From: Paenibacillus tianjinensis
Lineage (GTDB): Bacteria; Bacillota; Bacilli; Paenibacillales; Paenibacillaceae
Direction: 5' to 3'
Assembly (NCBI RefSeq): GCF_017086365.1
Contig: NZ_CP070969.1
Span: 3,162,001 to 3,226,000, forward strand
DNA: 64,000 bases
Part shown: positions 53,365-62,878 of the stretch, in pieces
Layout of the letters: each line of letters begins with the position of its first letter
How positions within the stretch are numbered: the stretch's first letter is position 1
Notes under the pieces: model-generated
The model's input: only the letters and a program-made list of their open reading frames with translations
What the model was told of the DNA's origin: nothing
Database searches by the model: none
Translations under genes and position numbers: made by a program

Positions 53365-53901
53365 TTAATGCATTGCTTTGTCTAAAATAGAACGGACAAA
53401 CTCCGTTTTACCTTCTGTGTAGGCCTCTCTGTCATATCGGTATTGCCGTGCCAGGGAGAGCTTTACCTGTTCGTATTCTTCCACCGCAGAAGGATGGGTC
53501 CGAAGATAGTCACGAAAGGCGATATGCTCCAGATAGCCTTTACCGTCCTGCGGGCATACATAGAGATGGTAGTTCATGAATCCGTCATCCGCCGTGCGCT
53601 CAAAAACCTCCCTGCCTTCGATTCCCTGATTTCCGCGATGCCTATAACCATACTGCTGAAACCGTTCAATGATTTCCGGCAATACGGTATAGCTCTCCAT
53701 CACCAGATCCAGATCAATGATCGGTTTGGCGGATAAGCCTTCAACAGAAGTACTTCCAACATGTTCCACAGAGAGGATCAGATCGCCGACCATCTCCAGC
53801 ATCCGCTCTTTAATCTTGTTAAACTCTGTTTTCCATCCGGGGTTATAGGGAACCACTTCAACTGGGATAACGGAATTTGCGATAACATCAACCTTCTTCA
53901 C
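53365..53901 (-). CDS. GrpB/UPF0157-family nucleotidyltransferase-like protein
   Basis: This 178-residue protein has the family core VEHVGSTSVEGLSAKPIIDLD, an NTP-transferase-like GS and DxD arrangement, followed by HLYVCPQDG and RDYLRTHP. The GrpB family's reaction is not known with certainty. It is monocistronic. The start ATG has GGAAGGAGAC upstream. Confidence 0.9.
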   Translation of the reverse strand: MKKVDVIANSVIPVEVVPYNPGWKTEFNKIKERMLEMVGDLILSVEHVGSTSVEGLSAKPIIDLDLVMESYTVLPEIIERFQQYGYRHRGNQGIEGREVFERTADDGFMNYHLYVCPQDGKGYLEHIAFRDYLRTHPSAVEEYEQVKLSLARQYRYDREAYTEGKTEFVRSILDKAMH

Positions 53902-54009
53902 TGAAAAGTCTCCTTCCGGTTGTCAGCTATATTATAGCAAAACCCGTCCACTGGGATAAAATGCTACCAGCCGTCTCATACTATCCCTAAGCAAACGGAG
54001 GTGAAATCT

Positions 54010-54180
54010 ATGCCTAAAAACAGTGCCGATCCCAAGCACGACCGAGACAATAATCATGCAGACAAGAAACACAATCAGCAGAATCACGCTTCCATTACTG
54101 AAGAACCGCAAATGCTGACGAATGATAAAGCTGCCGATTATGTCCCGAGTCTGAACGGGGTTACCAAAAACGAAACATAA
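54010..54180 (+). CDS. Small hydrophilic protein (56 residues)
   Basis: A short ORF with an excellent ribosome site (ACGGAGGTGA, spacing 6) and its own strong terminator at 54195. It encodes MPKNSADPKHDRDNNHADKK, then a His/Asn/Gln-rich stretch and VPSLNGVTKNET. Composition is extremely polar, with no Trp or Cys, like small sporulation or stress proteins of Bacillales. No family is recognised. Confidence 0.7.
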   Translation: MPKNSADPKHDRDNNHADKKHNQQNHASITEEPQMLTNDKAADYVPSLNGVTKNET

Positions 54181-54194
54181 TATCATTGCCGCCG

Positions 54195-54233
54195 GGCTGC
54201 TCTTTGTCTAATCAGGACAAGAGCAGCCTTTTT
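54195..54233 (+). terminator. Rho-independent terminator
   Basis: The 14-bp stem GGCTGCTCTTTGTC and its near complement is followed by TTTTTAG. It ends the small ORF. Confidence 0.85.
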
Positions 54234-54317
54234 AGATATTGAATCTGCAGCGGATTGACTTGTCCGGGCTGCGGATGATAGTCTGTTCTTCTAGGGTCAA
54301 ATAAAGGAGAATTCAGG

Positions 54318-55253
54318 ATGAAAAAAGCAACGATGAAGGATATCGCCCGCCTGGCGAATGTATCTGTAGCTACGGTCAGCTATGTACTGAATAATGTCAA
54401 AAACCAGACGATTCCCGATCCCACCCGCCAGAGCATTCTGCAGATCGCCAAGGAGCTGAATTATGTCCCGAATCTCGCTGCGCGTTCCTTGGTTGTTCAG
54501 CGGACAGGAATGGTCGGCATATTAATCAACAAATCTCCCCGGCTCCCCTTCTGGAAGCGGCAGAGCTATATGACGCTGGTGGACAGTCTTGAATCAAAGC
54601 TTACGGAGTCCGGGTACCATACGCTGCTGATCAGTCTGGATCCCCAGAATCCGGCGATGGATGTGATCCGCGAACGGAAGCTGGATGCCGTCTTCGTTGT
54701 GGATGTCATGGAGAAGATGTTTTACCGGATTTCTGCTAATTTCGTAGATGGCGTGCCGCTGATTCTGATCGACAGCCTGATCGATGACCGGATGTTTAAT
54801 CAGGTGAACTATAATTATCCGCTTGCCCTAAAATCCGCTGTATCTGCCGCTGACGCGCCTTCCTGTCTGGTGATGGAGAGCTTTCACAACCAGGCGCTTA
54901 CAACCTGGATTACAGACAGCTCCGGATTGAGTAAAGAGAATATCTACATTGCTGCTGATCCCGCAGGAGCACCGGGCACACTGGAGGATTTCTTGCAGCA
55001 GAACCGTGGTAAGCATGTCATTGTAATGAATGAATTTCTGGCAAAATCGGTTGAGCATACCGGACTCGCCTCCTCCATTACAGCACTGTGTACCTGCGGC
55101 ATACCCGAGATTGTCGATTCCGGCACCCGAGTCATCCGATTTCAGAACAACCGGGCGGAGACGGCCTTTGAATTGATGATGTCACTGAAGCATATTCAGG
55201 AGGATCCAAGGATTTTGGCCGGCAATCAATTTTTGGTTGAAGTTCTCCCGTAA
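54318..55253 (+). CDS. LacI-family transcriptional regulator
   Basis: This 311-residue protein has the LacI helix-turn-helix and hinge at its N-terminus (TMKDIARLANVSVATVSYVL, LNYVPNLAARSLV) and a periplasmic-binding-protein-like effector domain. The effector domain is a little short and ends at VEVLP. It stands just upstream of an 18-bp operator-like palindrome and an MFS gene, its likely targets. ATG 54318 follows AAAGGAG. Confidence 0.9.
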   Translation: MKKATMKDIARLANVSVATVSYVLNNVKNQTIPDPTRQSILQIAKELNYVPNLAARSLVVQRTGMVGILINKSPRLPFWKRQSYMTLVDSLESKLTESGYHTLLISLDPQNPAMDVIRERKLDAVFVVDVMEKMFYRISANFVDGVPLILIDSLIDDRMFNQVNYNYPLALKSAVSAADAPSCLVMESFHNQALTTWITDSSGLSKENIYIAADPAGAPGTLEDFLQQNRGKHVIVMNEFLAKSVEHTGLASSITALCTCGIPEIVDSGTRVIRFQNNRAETAFELMMSLKHIQEDPRILAGNQFLVEVLP

Positions 55254-55265
55254 ATTTTCTATAAT

Positions 55266-55283
55266 AACTTAAACGTTTAAGTT
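55266..55283 (+). promoter_or_regulatory. LacI-type operator palindrome
   Basis: AACTTAAACGTTTAAGTT is a perfect 18-bp palindrome with the central CG typical of LacI-family operators. It lies between the LacI gene and the MFS gene, 25 bases before the MFS start, so repression of the transporter is likely. Confidence 0.85.
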
Positions 55284-55307
55284 TAGTTAGATTAGGAGGC
55301 TGTTACG

Positions 55308-56570
55308 ATGATTCCTACTACTGCCGGTGCTGATAAGCCGTTGTCTGCGGCTCCTTCGAAGTATCCGAGTCTGCACAAAAACAGAGTATTCCTGCTGTTG
55401 TTCTCAGCAAGTACCTTGTCCATTCTGGGAAATGCTTTTCACAGTCTGGCGTTAAGCCTCTGGGTGCTGCAGTCCACCGGCAGCGCAAAAATGATGAGTA
55501 TCATGACGATCAGTAACCTGATCCTGTGTTCCCTGCTGGGCAGCGTTACCGGTACCCTTGCCGATCGTGCCAACCGCAGAACACTGATTCTGTGCTCCTA
55601 TTTCGTTCAGAGTCTCACGGTACTGAGCATTGCTTTCACGCTGACACAGTCCTCTCCCTCCTTTCTCCTCATCGTTTGCCTTACCGGAGTTGTTACGGCT
55701 GCCGGCCAATTTCAGGCTCCGGCATTTCAGGCTTCGCTGCTCACGATTGTCGGCAAGGAACATATTCAGCAGGCTGCAGGCTGGATGACTTTGTCCGAGA
55801 ATATCTCACGTACGCTGGGCTATGCCCTCGGCGGTATATTTGTCGCTGCTGTAGGCGGAGCCTGGGCGGTATTTGTGGACGGAATGACCTTTCTTATGGC
55901 CTTCCTGCTGATTCTGGTTGCCGGCTCCTGGTCAAGTAAATCCGCGGCTGGGAAACCGGCCAAATCATTCAAACAAGACGTTGCCGGCGGCTTCCGCTAC
56001 ATCTGGGGCCACTCTTTTGCCAGAGCGATTACGATCCTGCTACCCGTGCTCGCCTTATTTTTCCTTTCCTCCCTAATGCTTACCCAAGTGATGGCTGTAC
56101 AAGTATGGAAGGCGGCTCCCTTTCAGTTTGGACTGCTCGAAGGGAGTATTCCGCTGGGGTATATGCTGGGCTCAGGGATGATCCTCCTCGCCGGAAGCCG
56201 GATCAAACACCGCGGCCTTGTGGTCTCTGCAAGCCTGCTGCTGTTAGGCCCGTTATACATGCTCCTCTCCGTCACCGAATCAATGAATGCTGCACTCCCT
56301 ATCATTCTGGTGATCGGGTTCACCTTCTCTTTCAGTACGCTTCTTATCAATATTATCCTAAGGCTGGAGGTACCGGAGGAGCTGCAGGGCCGGATGTTCG
56401 GTGTGCTCGGTTCACTGATGAGTGTGGCCCCGCCTTTGGGGCTGGCGCTATTTTCGGCTGGTGCAGATGAGTTTGGTGTAGCTTCGGTAATGTTCACCGC
56501 GGGTCTGCTGCTAAGTCTATTCGGACTCGTTTCTGTTGTTAAGCTTGAACATATCCGTAAATATAAATGA
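55308..56570 (+). CDS. MFS transporter
   Basis: This 420-residue protein has about twelve membrane segments after a soluble N-terminus of 20 residues. The loop motif LADRANRRTLIL (2-3 loop) and the general pattern match MFS_3-type exporters (enterobactin/macrolide efflux-like). The substrate is unknown. GGAGGC precedes the ATG. It is likely repressed by the LacI protein next to it. Confidence 0.9.
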   Translation: MIPTTAGADKPLSAAPSKYPSLHKNRVFLLLFSASTLSILGNAFHSLALSLWVLQSTGSAKMMSIMTISNLILCSLLGSVTGTLADRANRRTLILCSYFVQSLTVLSIAFTLTQSSPSFLLIVCLTGVVTAAGQFQAPAFQASLLTIVGKEHIQQAAGWMTLSENISRTLGYALGGIFVAAVGGAWAVFVDGMTFLMAFLLILVAGSWSSKSAAGKPAKSFKQDVAGGFRYIWGHSFARAITILLPVLALFFLSSLMLTQVMAVQVWKAAPFQFGLLEGSIPLGYMLGSGMILLAGSRIKHRGLVVSASLLLLGPLYMLLSVTESMNAALPIILVIGFTFSFSTLLINIILRLEVPEELQGRMFGVLGSLMSVAPPLGLALFSAGADEFGVASVMFTAGLLLSLFGLVSVVKLEHIRKYK

Positions 56571-56650
56571 AGTCTGGCCGCTGGTTTTGTAGTAAACTAA
56601 TTTGCATTGGGAAACAAGAAGGATGAAGAGCGAACAGGAGTGATTAAGCA

Positions 56651-57436
56651 TTGAGCCACTATGATGCCATTATGCGCCGCTTGCGCAGCAATCCGCTGAA
56701 AAATGTTACTCCACTCAAAATGATGACCGCCTATCATGAGGTAATAGACAGCTGCCTGATCGAACAAGGGGAGCAATGGGGAATTCTGCTGTTATTACCG
56801 GCTTGCAGCTATTCTTTTGATCAGAAGACCTATCCCGAAGCCGATGTAATTGTGCTGATGGATTACAGCAGTACGGAAGTGGTACCGGCAATCGTAGAAC
56901 GTATTCCAAGAGAAGCTAAGCTGGTATTCAAGCTGCAGCAGGAAGCGCGGATAGCCATTCAGGAATATTTCCCGCTGCATCCGGTCCGCTGCTTCTATTC
57001 CTACTCTAGCGTGCCGGGCCAAAGCTTCATTCCGGATGAAGCCGCCGTACTAAGTGATCAGATTGATGAGCGGCTGCTTCCGTTATGGTACAGTAACGGT
57101 TATACCCAGGAAGAAATCAGGCATTATTTTCAAGATGGAGCATTTTCAGTGGCCCTGTATGATGGACATAATCCGCTCAGCACTTGTATCATATTCCGTA
57201 ACGAGGAACAGATCTGGGAGATCGGAGCTGTACATACAGCCGAAGCAGGCCGGAGAAAGGGGCTGGCAGCACGTGTAGTCCGCACAGCCTTACATCACAC
57301 ACTGCAAAGAGGCTACATCCCACGATATCAGGTACAGGATACCAATACGGCCTCCATCCGGCTGGCTGAAGCAGTGGGTCTAACTCTTGCTGTGAAGCTT
57401 GAGCACTGGATGAATTACAGTGTTCAGCCGAAATAA
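56651..57436 (+). CDS. GNAT-family acetyltransferase
   Basis: This 261-residue protein starts at TTG 56651 after AGGAGTG. The C-terminal GNAT domain (about 155-255) has the acetyl-CoA motif EAGRRKGLAARVVRTAL and NTASIRLAEAVGL. The N-terminal half is a family-specific domain. The substrate is unknown. Confidence 0.85.
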   Translation: MSHYDAIMRRLRSNPLKNVTPLKMMTAYHEVIDSCLIEQGEQWGILLLLPACSYSFDQKTYPEADVIVLMDYSSTEVVPAIVERIPREAKLVFKLQQEARIAIQEYFPLHPVRCFYSYSSVPGQSFIPDEAAVLSDQIDERLLPLWYSNGYTQEEIRHYFQDGAFSVALYDGHNPLSTCIIFRNEEQIWEIGAVHTAEAGRRKGLAARVVRTALHHTLQRGYIPRYQVQDTNTASIRLAEAVGLTLAVKLEHWMNYSVQPK

Positions 57437-57535
57437 GTTAAAGCGCTTCTCCTATATGTGGAACTTCTATAATATAATGTTCGTATGAGCTTGTAAGATG
57501 TTCAGCGACAACAATACACTTAAAGGAGTTTACTC

Positions 57536-57892
57536 ATGAGCTATCAACCCTTTGGACAACAAGATTATTACCCGCCTCCTCCTTCCCCGCCGGCTCACAC
57601 CAATGGTAAATCCATTGCTGCACTGGTACTGGGGATACTTTCAATCGTAACCCCTTATATTGGCCTCTTATTCGGGATCATTGCCATTATTATGTCAGCC
57701 ATCTCCCTGAAAGAGATCCGCAACCGTTATGAAGGAGGCAGAGGGCTGGCCATCGCAGGGCTGGTCTGCGGCATTATCGGAACGATTATCTATGCACTGC
57801 TAATTTTGCTATTTATTATTATTATTTTATTTGCTGCCGGAGCGGGCAACGATGCAATCAACACCTTCAACTTCAGCACGAACAACATCTAA
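57536..57892 (+). CDS. DUF4190-type membrane protein
   Basis: This 118-residue protein has a Pro/Gln/Tyr-rich head (QDYYPPPPSPP), then two membrane helices with the DUF4190 pattern (SIAALVLGILSIVTPYIGLL, GLAIAGLVCGIIGTI). The function is unknown. AAAGGAG precedes the ATG. A strong terminator follows at 57933. Confidence 0.85.
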   Translation: MSYQPFGQQDYYPPPPSPPAHTNGKSIAALVLGILSIVTPYIGLLFGIIAIIMSAISLKEIRNRYEGGRGLAIAGLVCGIIGTIIYALLILLFIIIILFAAGAGNDAINTFNFSTNNI

Positions 57893-57932
57893 TCGTCCGG
57901 CTGATGAGGATAGAACTGAATTTTCCTCTTAA

Positions 57933-57984
57933 CAAAAGGAAGCTGACACCGGTTTCGATATCCGGTATCAGCTTCCTTTTGTTT
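57933..57984. terminator. Strong bidirectional terminator
   Basis: A 20-bp stem with one mismatch (CAAAAGGAAGCTGA start and its complement) is flanked by A/T. It serves the DUF4190 gene and the convergent YesN-type gene. Confidence 0.9.
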
Positions 57985-59191
57985 ACTGCGGCGGGGTCCC
58001 TTTGGACATCAGAATGTTGATATTCTCCGCTTGGCGGTATTCCGTAGGAGTGAGCAGGAACTTCTTACGGAACATCTGCGTGAAATGCTTCATATCCTGA
58101 TACCCCACACGCTCAGCAATCTCTGCCAGCTTCAGCTTCGGATTCAGCAGCAGCAGCTTCGCCTGCTCCAGCCGCAGGGAGGTGACATACTCCTTATATC
58201 CCTGGCCGGTTTTGTGCTTGAACAGCTGGCTGAAATACGCCGGATTGAGGAATACCACCGAGGCCATTTTCTCAAGCGACAAATCCTCGGCGTAGTGCTC
58301 CTTAATATAATGCAGGGCGACATCGATCGCCTTCTCACCGCTTCCCTTAAGCGGCTCCAGCTCAAAAGCCTGAGAGGCCGAAGCCTCCCTCATCCGTTTT
58401 ACCACCTGGGGAACCGTACTGAAGTCGTAGCTTAGGCCGGAATGCAGGATCTGAAAAGGGACTTTCAGATAATGGATAAGATGCTCACGGACCTCCTGCT
58501 GAAACTCCTCGATCACCGCGTTCTCCCGCAAAGTTACCAGACCCAGCAGACTCTGCCGGTCATAGCTGACCACAAAGCCCCGTCCATGACGCTCGACCAG
58601 TTCGGACAGCACATTTTCCACAATAAAGTGCTCCAGCCTGACGCTTCTGTCCCCGGGATCCATCTGCACCATCACCAGATAATAATTACTGAAGTCTTCG
58701 ATAAAGGGGCCAATGTCGAGATTGCCGATATCAAGCCCTGATGCCAGCCGCTGGAACACTCCCTCACGCAAAAACCGCAGGCTTGCCCTCAGCCGCTCCC
58801 CTTGCCTGGAAATGTCACTGTCCTTCTGAATCTCGTCAGTGAGATTGTGTATAATCTCCTGCAGCTTGTTCTTGCCGATAGGCTTCAGCAGATAATCCTT
58901 CGCCCCGAGGCGAACCGCCTCCTGCGCATATGAAAACTCGCTGTGTGCTGAGATCACAACCCATTTCACATACGGATATCTGCGCTTTGAAATCTTCATA
59001 AATTCCAGTCCGTTCATACCCGGCATGAGGATATCCGTCAGGACAATGTGGATATGCTGCTCCTCCATCACCTTAACCGCCTCCTCGGCTCTGGCTGCAA
59101 CATAAACCTGATATTCAGGGTATATATTCTCGATTGTGCGCATGATGCCTTCGCGGATTACCCGTTCATCATCGGCGATGAGAATGTTCAC
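57983..59191 (-). CDS. YesN-type response regulator (AraC output)
   Basis: This 402-residue protein has an N-terminal receiver (ILIADDERVIREGIM, IVLTDILMPGMNG, LKPIGKNK), a linker of about 160 residues and a C-terminal AraC double helix-turn-helix (LSLEKMASVVFLNPAYFSQL, KLAEIAERVGYQDMKHFTQM). It activates carbohydrate transport genes in Paenibacillus/Bacillus systems. It shares a 4-base overlap with the kinase gene. Its likely target is the ABC transporter at 61032-64000. Confidence 0.93.
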   Translation of the reverse strand: MNILIADDERVIREGIMRTIENIYPEYQVYVAARAEEAVKVMEEQHIHIVLTDILMPGMNGLEFMKISKRRYPYVKWVVISAHSEFSYAQEAVRLGAKDYLLKPIGKNKLQEIIHNLTDEIQKDSDISRQGERLRASLRFLREGVFQRLASGLDIGNLDIGPFIEDFSNYYLVMVQMDPGDRSVRLEHFIVENVLSELVERHGRGFVVSYDRQSLLGLVTLRENAVIEEFQQEVREHLIHYLKVPFQILHSGLSYDFSTVPQVVKRMREASASQAFELEPLKGSGEKAIDVALHYIKEHYAEDLSLEKMASVVFLNPAYFSQLFKHKTGQGYKEYVTSLRLEQAKLLLLNPKLKLAEIAERVGYQDMKHFTQMFRKKFLLTPTEYRQAENINILMSKGTPPQ

Positions 59192-60954
59192 GTAAGCGTG
59201 TCTCCTTCCACATTAATCGGCAGCAGGATCGCAACCTGCGTTCCTACTCCGGGAAAGCTCTGGATTTGCAGGCCATACGTCTCACCGAACATATGCTGCA
59301 GACGGCGGTGCAGATTCTGAAGTCCGATGCCGCTTTTGCCGGCTTCCTTCGGGCTTCTGCCCTCGAGAGAATGAAGCAGCCGCTGAAGCTGTACTTCATC
59401 CATTCCGTTCCCGTTGTCTTCCACGATTAATTTCAGAATATTCCCTTCCTCGCGGGTATACACCTTAAGGATCCCCTGGCGGCCAAGAGATTCCAAACCA
59501 TGTTTGACCGCATTTTCTATGACCGGCTGCACTGTCATCTTGGGAACCCGGATAGGCAGCCATTGTTCATCGATGCCTGTAACAATCTGCAGCCTGCCTT
59601 CCAGCCGGATCGAAATAATCTTCAAGTAGTGGCCGATCTGCTCCAGCTCTTCCTCAAGCGCGACCTCTGCCCCGTCCTCCCATTGACTGCTGTAACGGAA
59701 CATGGAAGACAGTGACAACACCAGCTCACCCAGCTGCTCATTCCCTTCCTCATCGAGCATCCAGTAGATCATGTCTAGGGTATTGTACAGGAAATGCGGA
59801 TTTACCTGAGACTGGAGTGCATGCAGCTCCGCGTTCTTCTCGCTGACCGACGACAGCTTCACCCGTTCGATCAGCTCTTCGATCCGCCGCACCATCCGGT
59901 TAAACGAAGCGACGAGGATGTTGATCTCCTGATATGAGGAGACATTCACCATGCCCCGGAAATTACCGATTTCTACCTGCCGCATTTCGCGTATCATCTT
60001 CTTCAAAGGGGAGGATATACTCCGCGATACAATGAAAGCGATCAGCGTGGATACAATAATCAGAATCGATATAACAATCAGCAGATATCTCTTCATCTCA
60101 ATCAGTTCCACATTCAGATCTTTGTCCGGCGTAATACTCATAACCCACCAGCCCGAGAAGGAGAGCTTGGAGGCGACGATCAGGCGGTCTGCTTCCTGCT
60201 GGACCATTACGTCCTCTGAGGTCTGCAGGGAAGGCAGATTCTCAACCACCGGTGACGGATCCGTAGCGGATGAGACAAACCGGCCGTCCTGTGACATCAA
60301 ATAGACCTGGCTGTGCGCACCGAGCTTCAGGTTGTCTAATGCGTCCAGAACCGGCTGGGGATTAGTCTCATAGAGGACAATACCAATCGGTTTATGCTCA
60401 TTGAGGTCAAAGATTTGCCGCCCGAAAGCGAATACAGGACTGTCCTCGACCTGGTCGATCAGCGAATGCTCGTATACCCCCAGCCAGACCATTTTTCCTG
60501 AAGAAGCACGCAGCTGTTTGTACCAGTCCTCTGTCTTGTAATCCGGGTCCACCACATTCATATAGTTGCCGTAATTATAGATTTTCCCCTTATCGGTAAT
60601 GACATGAATCCCAACCAGATCATCGCGTGAATAAAAGATAGAGCCGATTATATTCGTGATGGTCTGTTCATTGATAAATGCCACTGCCGGTTCATCCGTT
60701 GTTTCATTGAGCAGGCGAATCATCTCAAAGTTATTGCTTAGTGATTTCGACAAGGCGTCATACCCTTTATAAAGCAAGGTGAACAGCCCCGCCGTTTGAG
60801 CCACATTCTTCTGCGACAAATCGCTGATCTTTTCATGCAATTGAACCGTAGTCCGATTATAGTACAGCAGGCTGACTATGAGCAGAATGCTGGACATGCA
60901 AAAAAGAAACAGCAGAAACAACCGATGATGGATGGAATGAAAGCCGTTTCGCAT
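59188..60954 (-). CDS. YesM-type sensor histidine kinase
   Basis: This 588-residue kinase has TM1 (about 10-32), a large extracellular dCache-like sensor to about 285, TM2 (about 288-308), HAMP (about 310-365), the His_kinase domain with the conserved His in QSQVNPHFLYNTLD, and HATPase (ENAVKHGLE, SGIGLQNLHRRL). It senses an extracellular sugar or its binding protein. AAGGAGGAG precedes the ATG. Confidence 0.93.
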   Translation of the reverse strand: MRNGFHSIHHRLFLLFLFCMSSILLIVSLLYYNRTTVQLHEKISDLSQKNVAQTAGLFTLLYKGYDALSKSLSNNFEMIRLLNETTDEPAVAFINEQTITNIIGSIFYSRDDLVGIHVITDKGKIYNYGNYMNVVDPDYKTEDWYKQLRASSGKMVWLGVYEHSLIDQVEDSPVFAFGRQIFDLNEHKPIGIVLYETNPQPVLDALDNLKLGAHSQVYLMSQDGRFVSSATDPSPVVENLPSLQTSEDVMVQQEADRLIVASKLSFSGWWVMSITPDKDLNVELIEMKRYLLIVISILIIVSTLIAFIVSRSISSPLKKMIREMRQVEIGNFRGMVNVSSYQEINILVASFNRMVRRIEELIERVKLSSVSEKNAELHALQSQVNPHFLYNTLDMIYWMLDEEGNEQLGELVLSLSSMFRYSSQWEDGAEVALEEELEQIGHYLKIISIRLEGRLQIVTGIDEQWLPIRVPKMTVQPVIENAVKHGLESLGRQGILKVYTREEGNILKLIVEDNGNGMDEVQLQRLLHSLEGRSPKEAGKSGIGLQNLHRRLQHMFGETYGLQIQSFPGVGTQVAILLPINVEGDTLT

Positions 60955-61031
60955 AGGACTCTCCTCCTTCTTAGCACCCTGTCCTGCCGTTCCCTATTAT
61001 AAATCCAATGCTTTTTTAAAAGCAACGCCAA

Positions 61032-61856
61032 TTAACCCTTGACCGCCCCTGCTACCATGCCCTTCGTAATCCGGTTAGACAGGAAGAAGTAGATCAGGAT
61101 AACCGGTAGCGCGCCCATGACGAGAAATGCGCCGATATCCCCGTAGTTGACTGAATACTGGCTAACGAAGGTATACACCCCGAATGGCAATGTTTTCAGC
61201 TTCTCGGATGAGATGAAGGTGGCTGCGAGAATATACTCGTTCCAGATATTGATGAAGGTCAGGATGCATACCGTCATTACCGGAGGAATTGACACCGGAA
61301 GAATAATGCTGCGGAAAATCCGGTATACACTGGCCCCGTCAATGAAGGCGGATTCCTCAATTTCGTGGGGAATGTCCCGCATGAAGCCTGAGAGAATAAA
61401 GACGGCGATTGGAGTGGAGAACGCAATGTACGGCAGAATCAGCGACCAATGCGTGTTCAGCACATGAATATGTTTGAAAATAATCATCAGCGGCAGCAGT
61501 GTGGCCTGCATCGGGATCATCATCCCCATCAGGAAAATTGTCATCACGAGATTACCGTATTTCCAGCGGAACCGTGAGATCGCATAAGCCACCATCGAAG
61601 CCAGCACAATGACGCATACCATCGTTGTTGCGGTAACAAATATGCTGTTGCTCAAGTATTTCAGATAACTGCCGGATGTGTAAGCCTCACTGTAGTTATG
61701 CCATTGGAATGATTTCGGCAAGGAAAAGAAGCTGCCGTCCATAATTTCTTCGTTAGTCTTCAGGGAGTAGAGTACTAACCATAACAGAGGGTACAGCTGG
61801 GTGACTACAGGAATGGCGAAAAGAAGATACACGATTCCTTTTTTAAATTTTTGCAT
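61032..61856 (-). CDS. CUT1 sugar ABC transporter permease (MalG type)
   Basis: This 274-residue permease has six membrane helices. The EAA loop reads EIEESAFIDGASVYRIFRSI with the usual GA-x-x-x-R pattern. It pairs with the permease upstream. No ATPase gene is present here; CUT1 systems in Bacillales often share MsmX, which is encoded elsewhere. Confidence 0.92.
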   Translation of the reverse strand: MQKFKKGIVYLLFAIPVVTQLYPLLWLVLYSLKTNEEIMDGSFFSLPKSFQWHNYSEAYTSGSYLKYLSNSIFVTATTMVCVIVLASMVAYAISRFRWKYGNLVMTIFLMGMMIPMQATLLPLMIIFKHIHVLNTHWSLILPYIAFSTPIAVFILSGFMRDIPHEIEESAFIDGASVYRIFRSIILPVSIPPVMTVCILTFINIWNEYILAATFISSEKLKTLPFGVYTFVSQYSVNYGDIGAFLVMGALPVILIYFFLSNRITKGMVAGAVKG

Positions 61857-61873
61857 GACCGCGCACTCCTTTT

Positions 61874-62764
61874 CTAATTAAACTTTCGTTCAATCCGGTT
61901 AAAGATCGTATTGATGAATCCGGTAAAGACCAGGCAGACCACAACCAGGAAGGTCGCAATCGCACTGCCATAGCCGTACTTGAAGGAGCCGAATGAGCTG
62001 GTGTACATGTGTGTGGAGATTACATCCGTTGCATGTGCCGGACCGCCGCCGGTCATAACCATCACCAGATCAAATGCCTGCAGGGAACCGATAAATGCAA
62101 GTACAATAGATATTTTAAAGATCGGGACAATCAGCGGGAGGGTAATGTAACGGTCCGCTTTGAAGCCGTCTGCCCCGTCTATTTTTGCCGCCTCATAGAG
62201 CTCATCCGGAATATTCTGTACCCCGGTATACTGAATCAGCAAATGATAACCGAAGTACTGCCACAGGGATACAAAATAGAGCGCGAACATCGCAATTTTG
62301 GGCTCAGTCAGCCAGTTATGTGTCCAGCTGTCCAGTCCCAGGGAGACCAATACGCCGTTAAGCATACCGCCCATCGATGTAGGGTTGTACACAGTTTTCC
62401 ACAATTGTCCAATAATAACGACGGACAGAATGACCGGTGTAAAGTAAATAGACACCAGGGTATTTCCTTTTCTCAAATAACGGTTAAGCAAAATCGCCAT
62501 GAACAGACATAGCGGAATTTCGATCATAGAAGCAACCGCATATAGCAGGGTTCTTCTTACGGACGGCCAGAACACCGGATCATTAAAGAACATATCCTTG
62601 AAATTGCCGAGGCCAATAAAGGTTGAAGCCGTTAAGCCATCCCATTTGAGCAGACCTGTGTATACGGACACTATAATGGGAACAAACACAAGGCACACAT
62701 ACAAGAGCAGACATGGCAATACGAAGACGGCTATTGTACGCGCTGGCACCTTAAGTACTTTCAT
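61874..62764 (-). CDS. CUT1 sugar ABC transporter permease (MalF type)
   Basis: This 296-residue permease has six membrane helices and the EAA loop ELYEAAKIDGADGFKADRYI. It is encoded 17 bases before the partner permease. It follows the binding-protein gene after a stable hairpin. Confidence 0.92.
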   Translation of the reverse strand: MKVLKVPARTIAVFVLPCLLLYVCLVFVPIIVSVYTGLLKWDGLTASTFIGLGNFKDMFFNDPVFWPSVRRTLLYAVASMIEIPLCLFMAILLNRYLRKGNTLVSIYFTPVILSVVIIGQLWKTVYNPTSMGGMLNGVLVSLGLDSWTHNWLTEPKIAMFALYFVSLWQYFGYHLLIQYTGVQNIPDELYEAAKIDGADGFKADRYITLPLIVPIFKISIVLAFIGSLQAFDLVMVMTGGGPAHATDVISTHMYTSSFGSFKYGYGSAIATFLVVVCLVFTGFINTIFNRIERKFN

Positions 62765-62813
62765 CTTTCCCGCCTCCTAAACAAGCAGATTCTTTGTCTA
62801 TATCCATTAGAAC

Positions 62814-62853
62814 CCGGTGCGAAGCAGCCTTTTTGGGGCTCACTTCGCACCGG
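62814..62853 (-). other. Intercistronic hairpin between binding protein and permease
   Basis: The 11-bp stem CCGGTGCGAAG/CTTCGCACCGG with an inner AGCC/GGCT pair is not followed by a T-tract. It is better explained as an mRNA-stabilising or partly attenuating hairpin that keeps the binding protein more abundant than the permeases. Confidence 0.65.
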
Positions 62854-62878
62854 TAATGGTAGCTGTATTTATTAGAAA

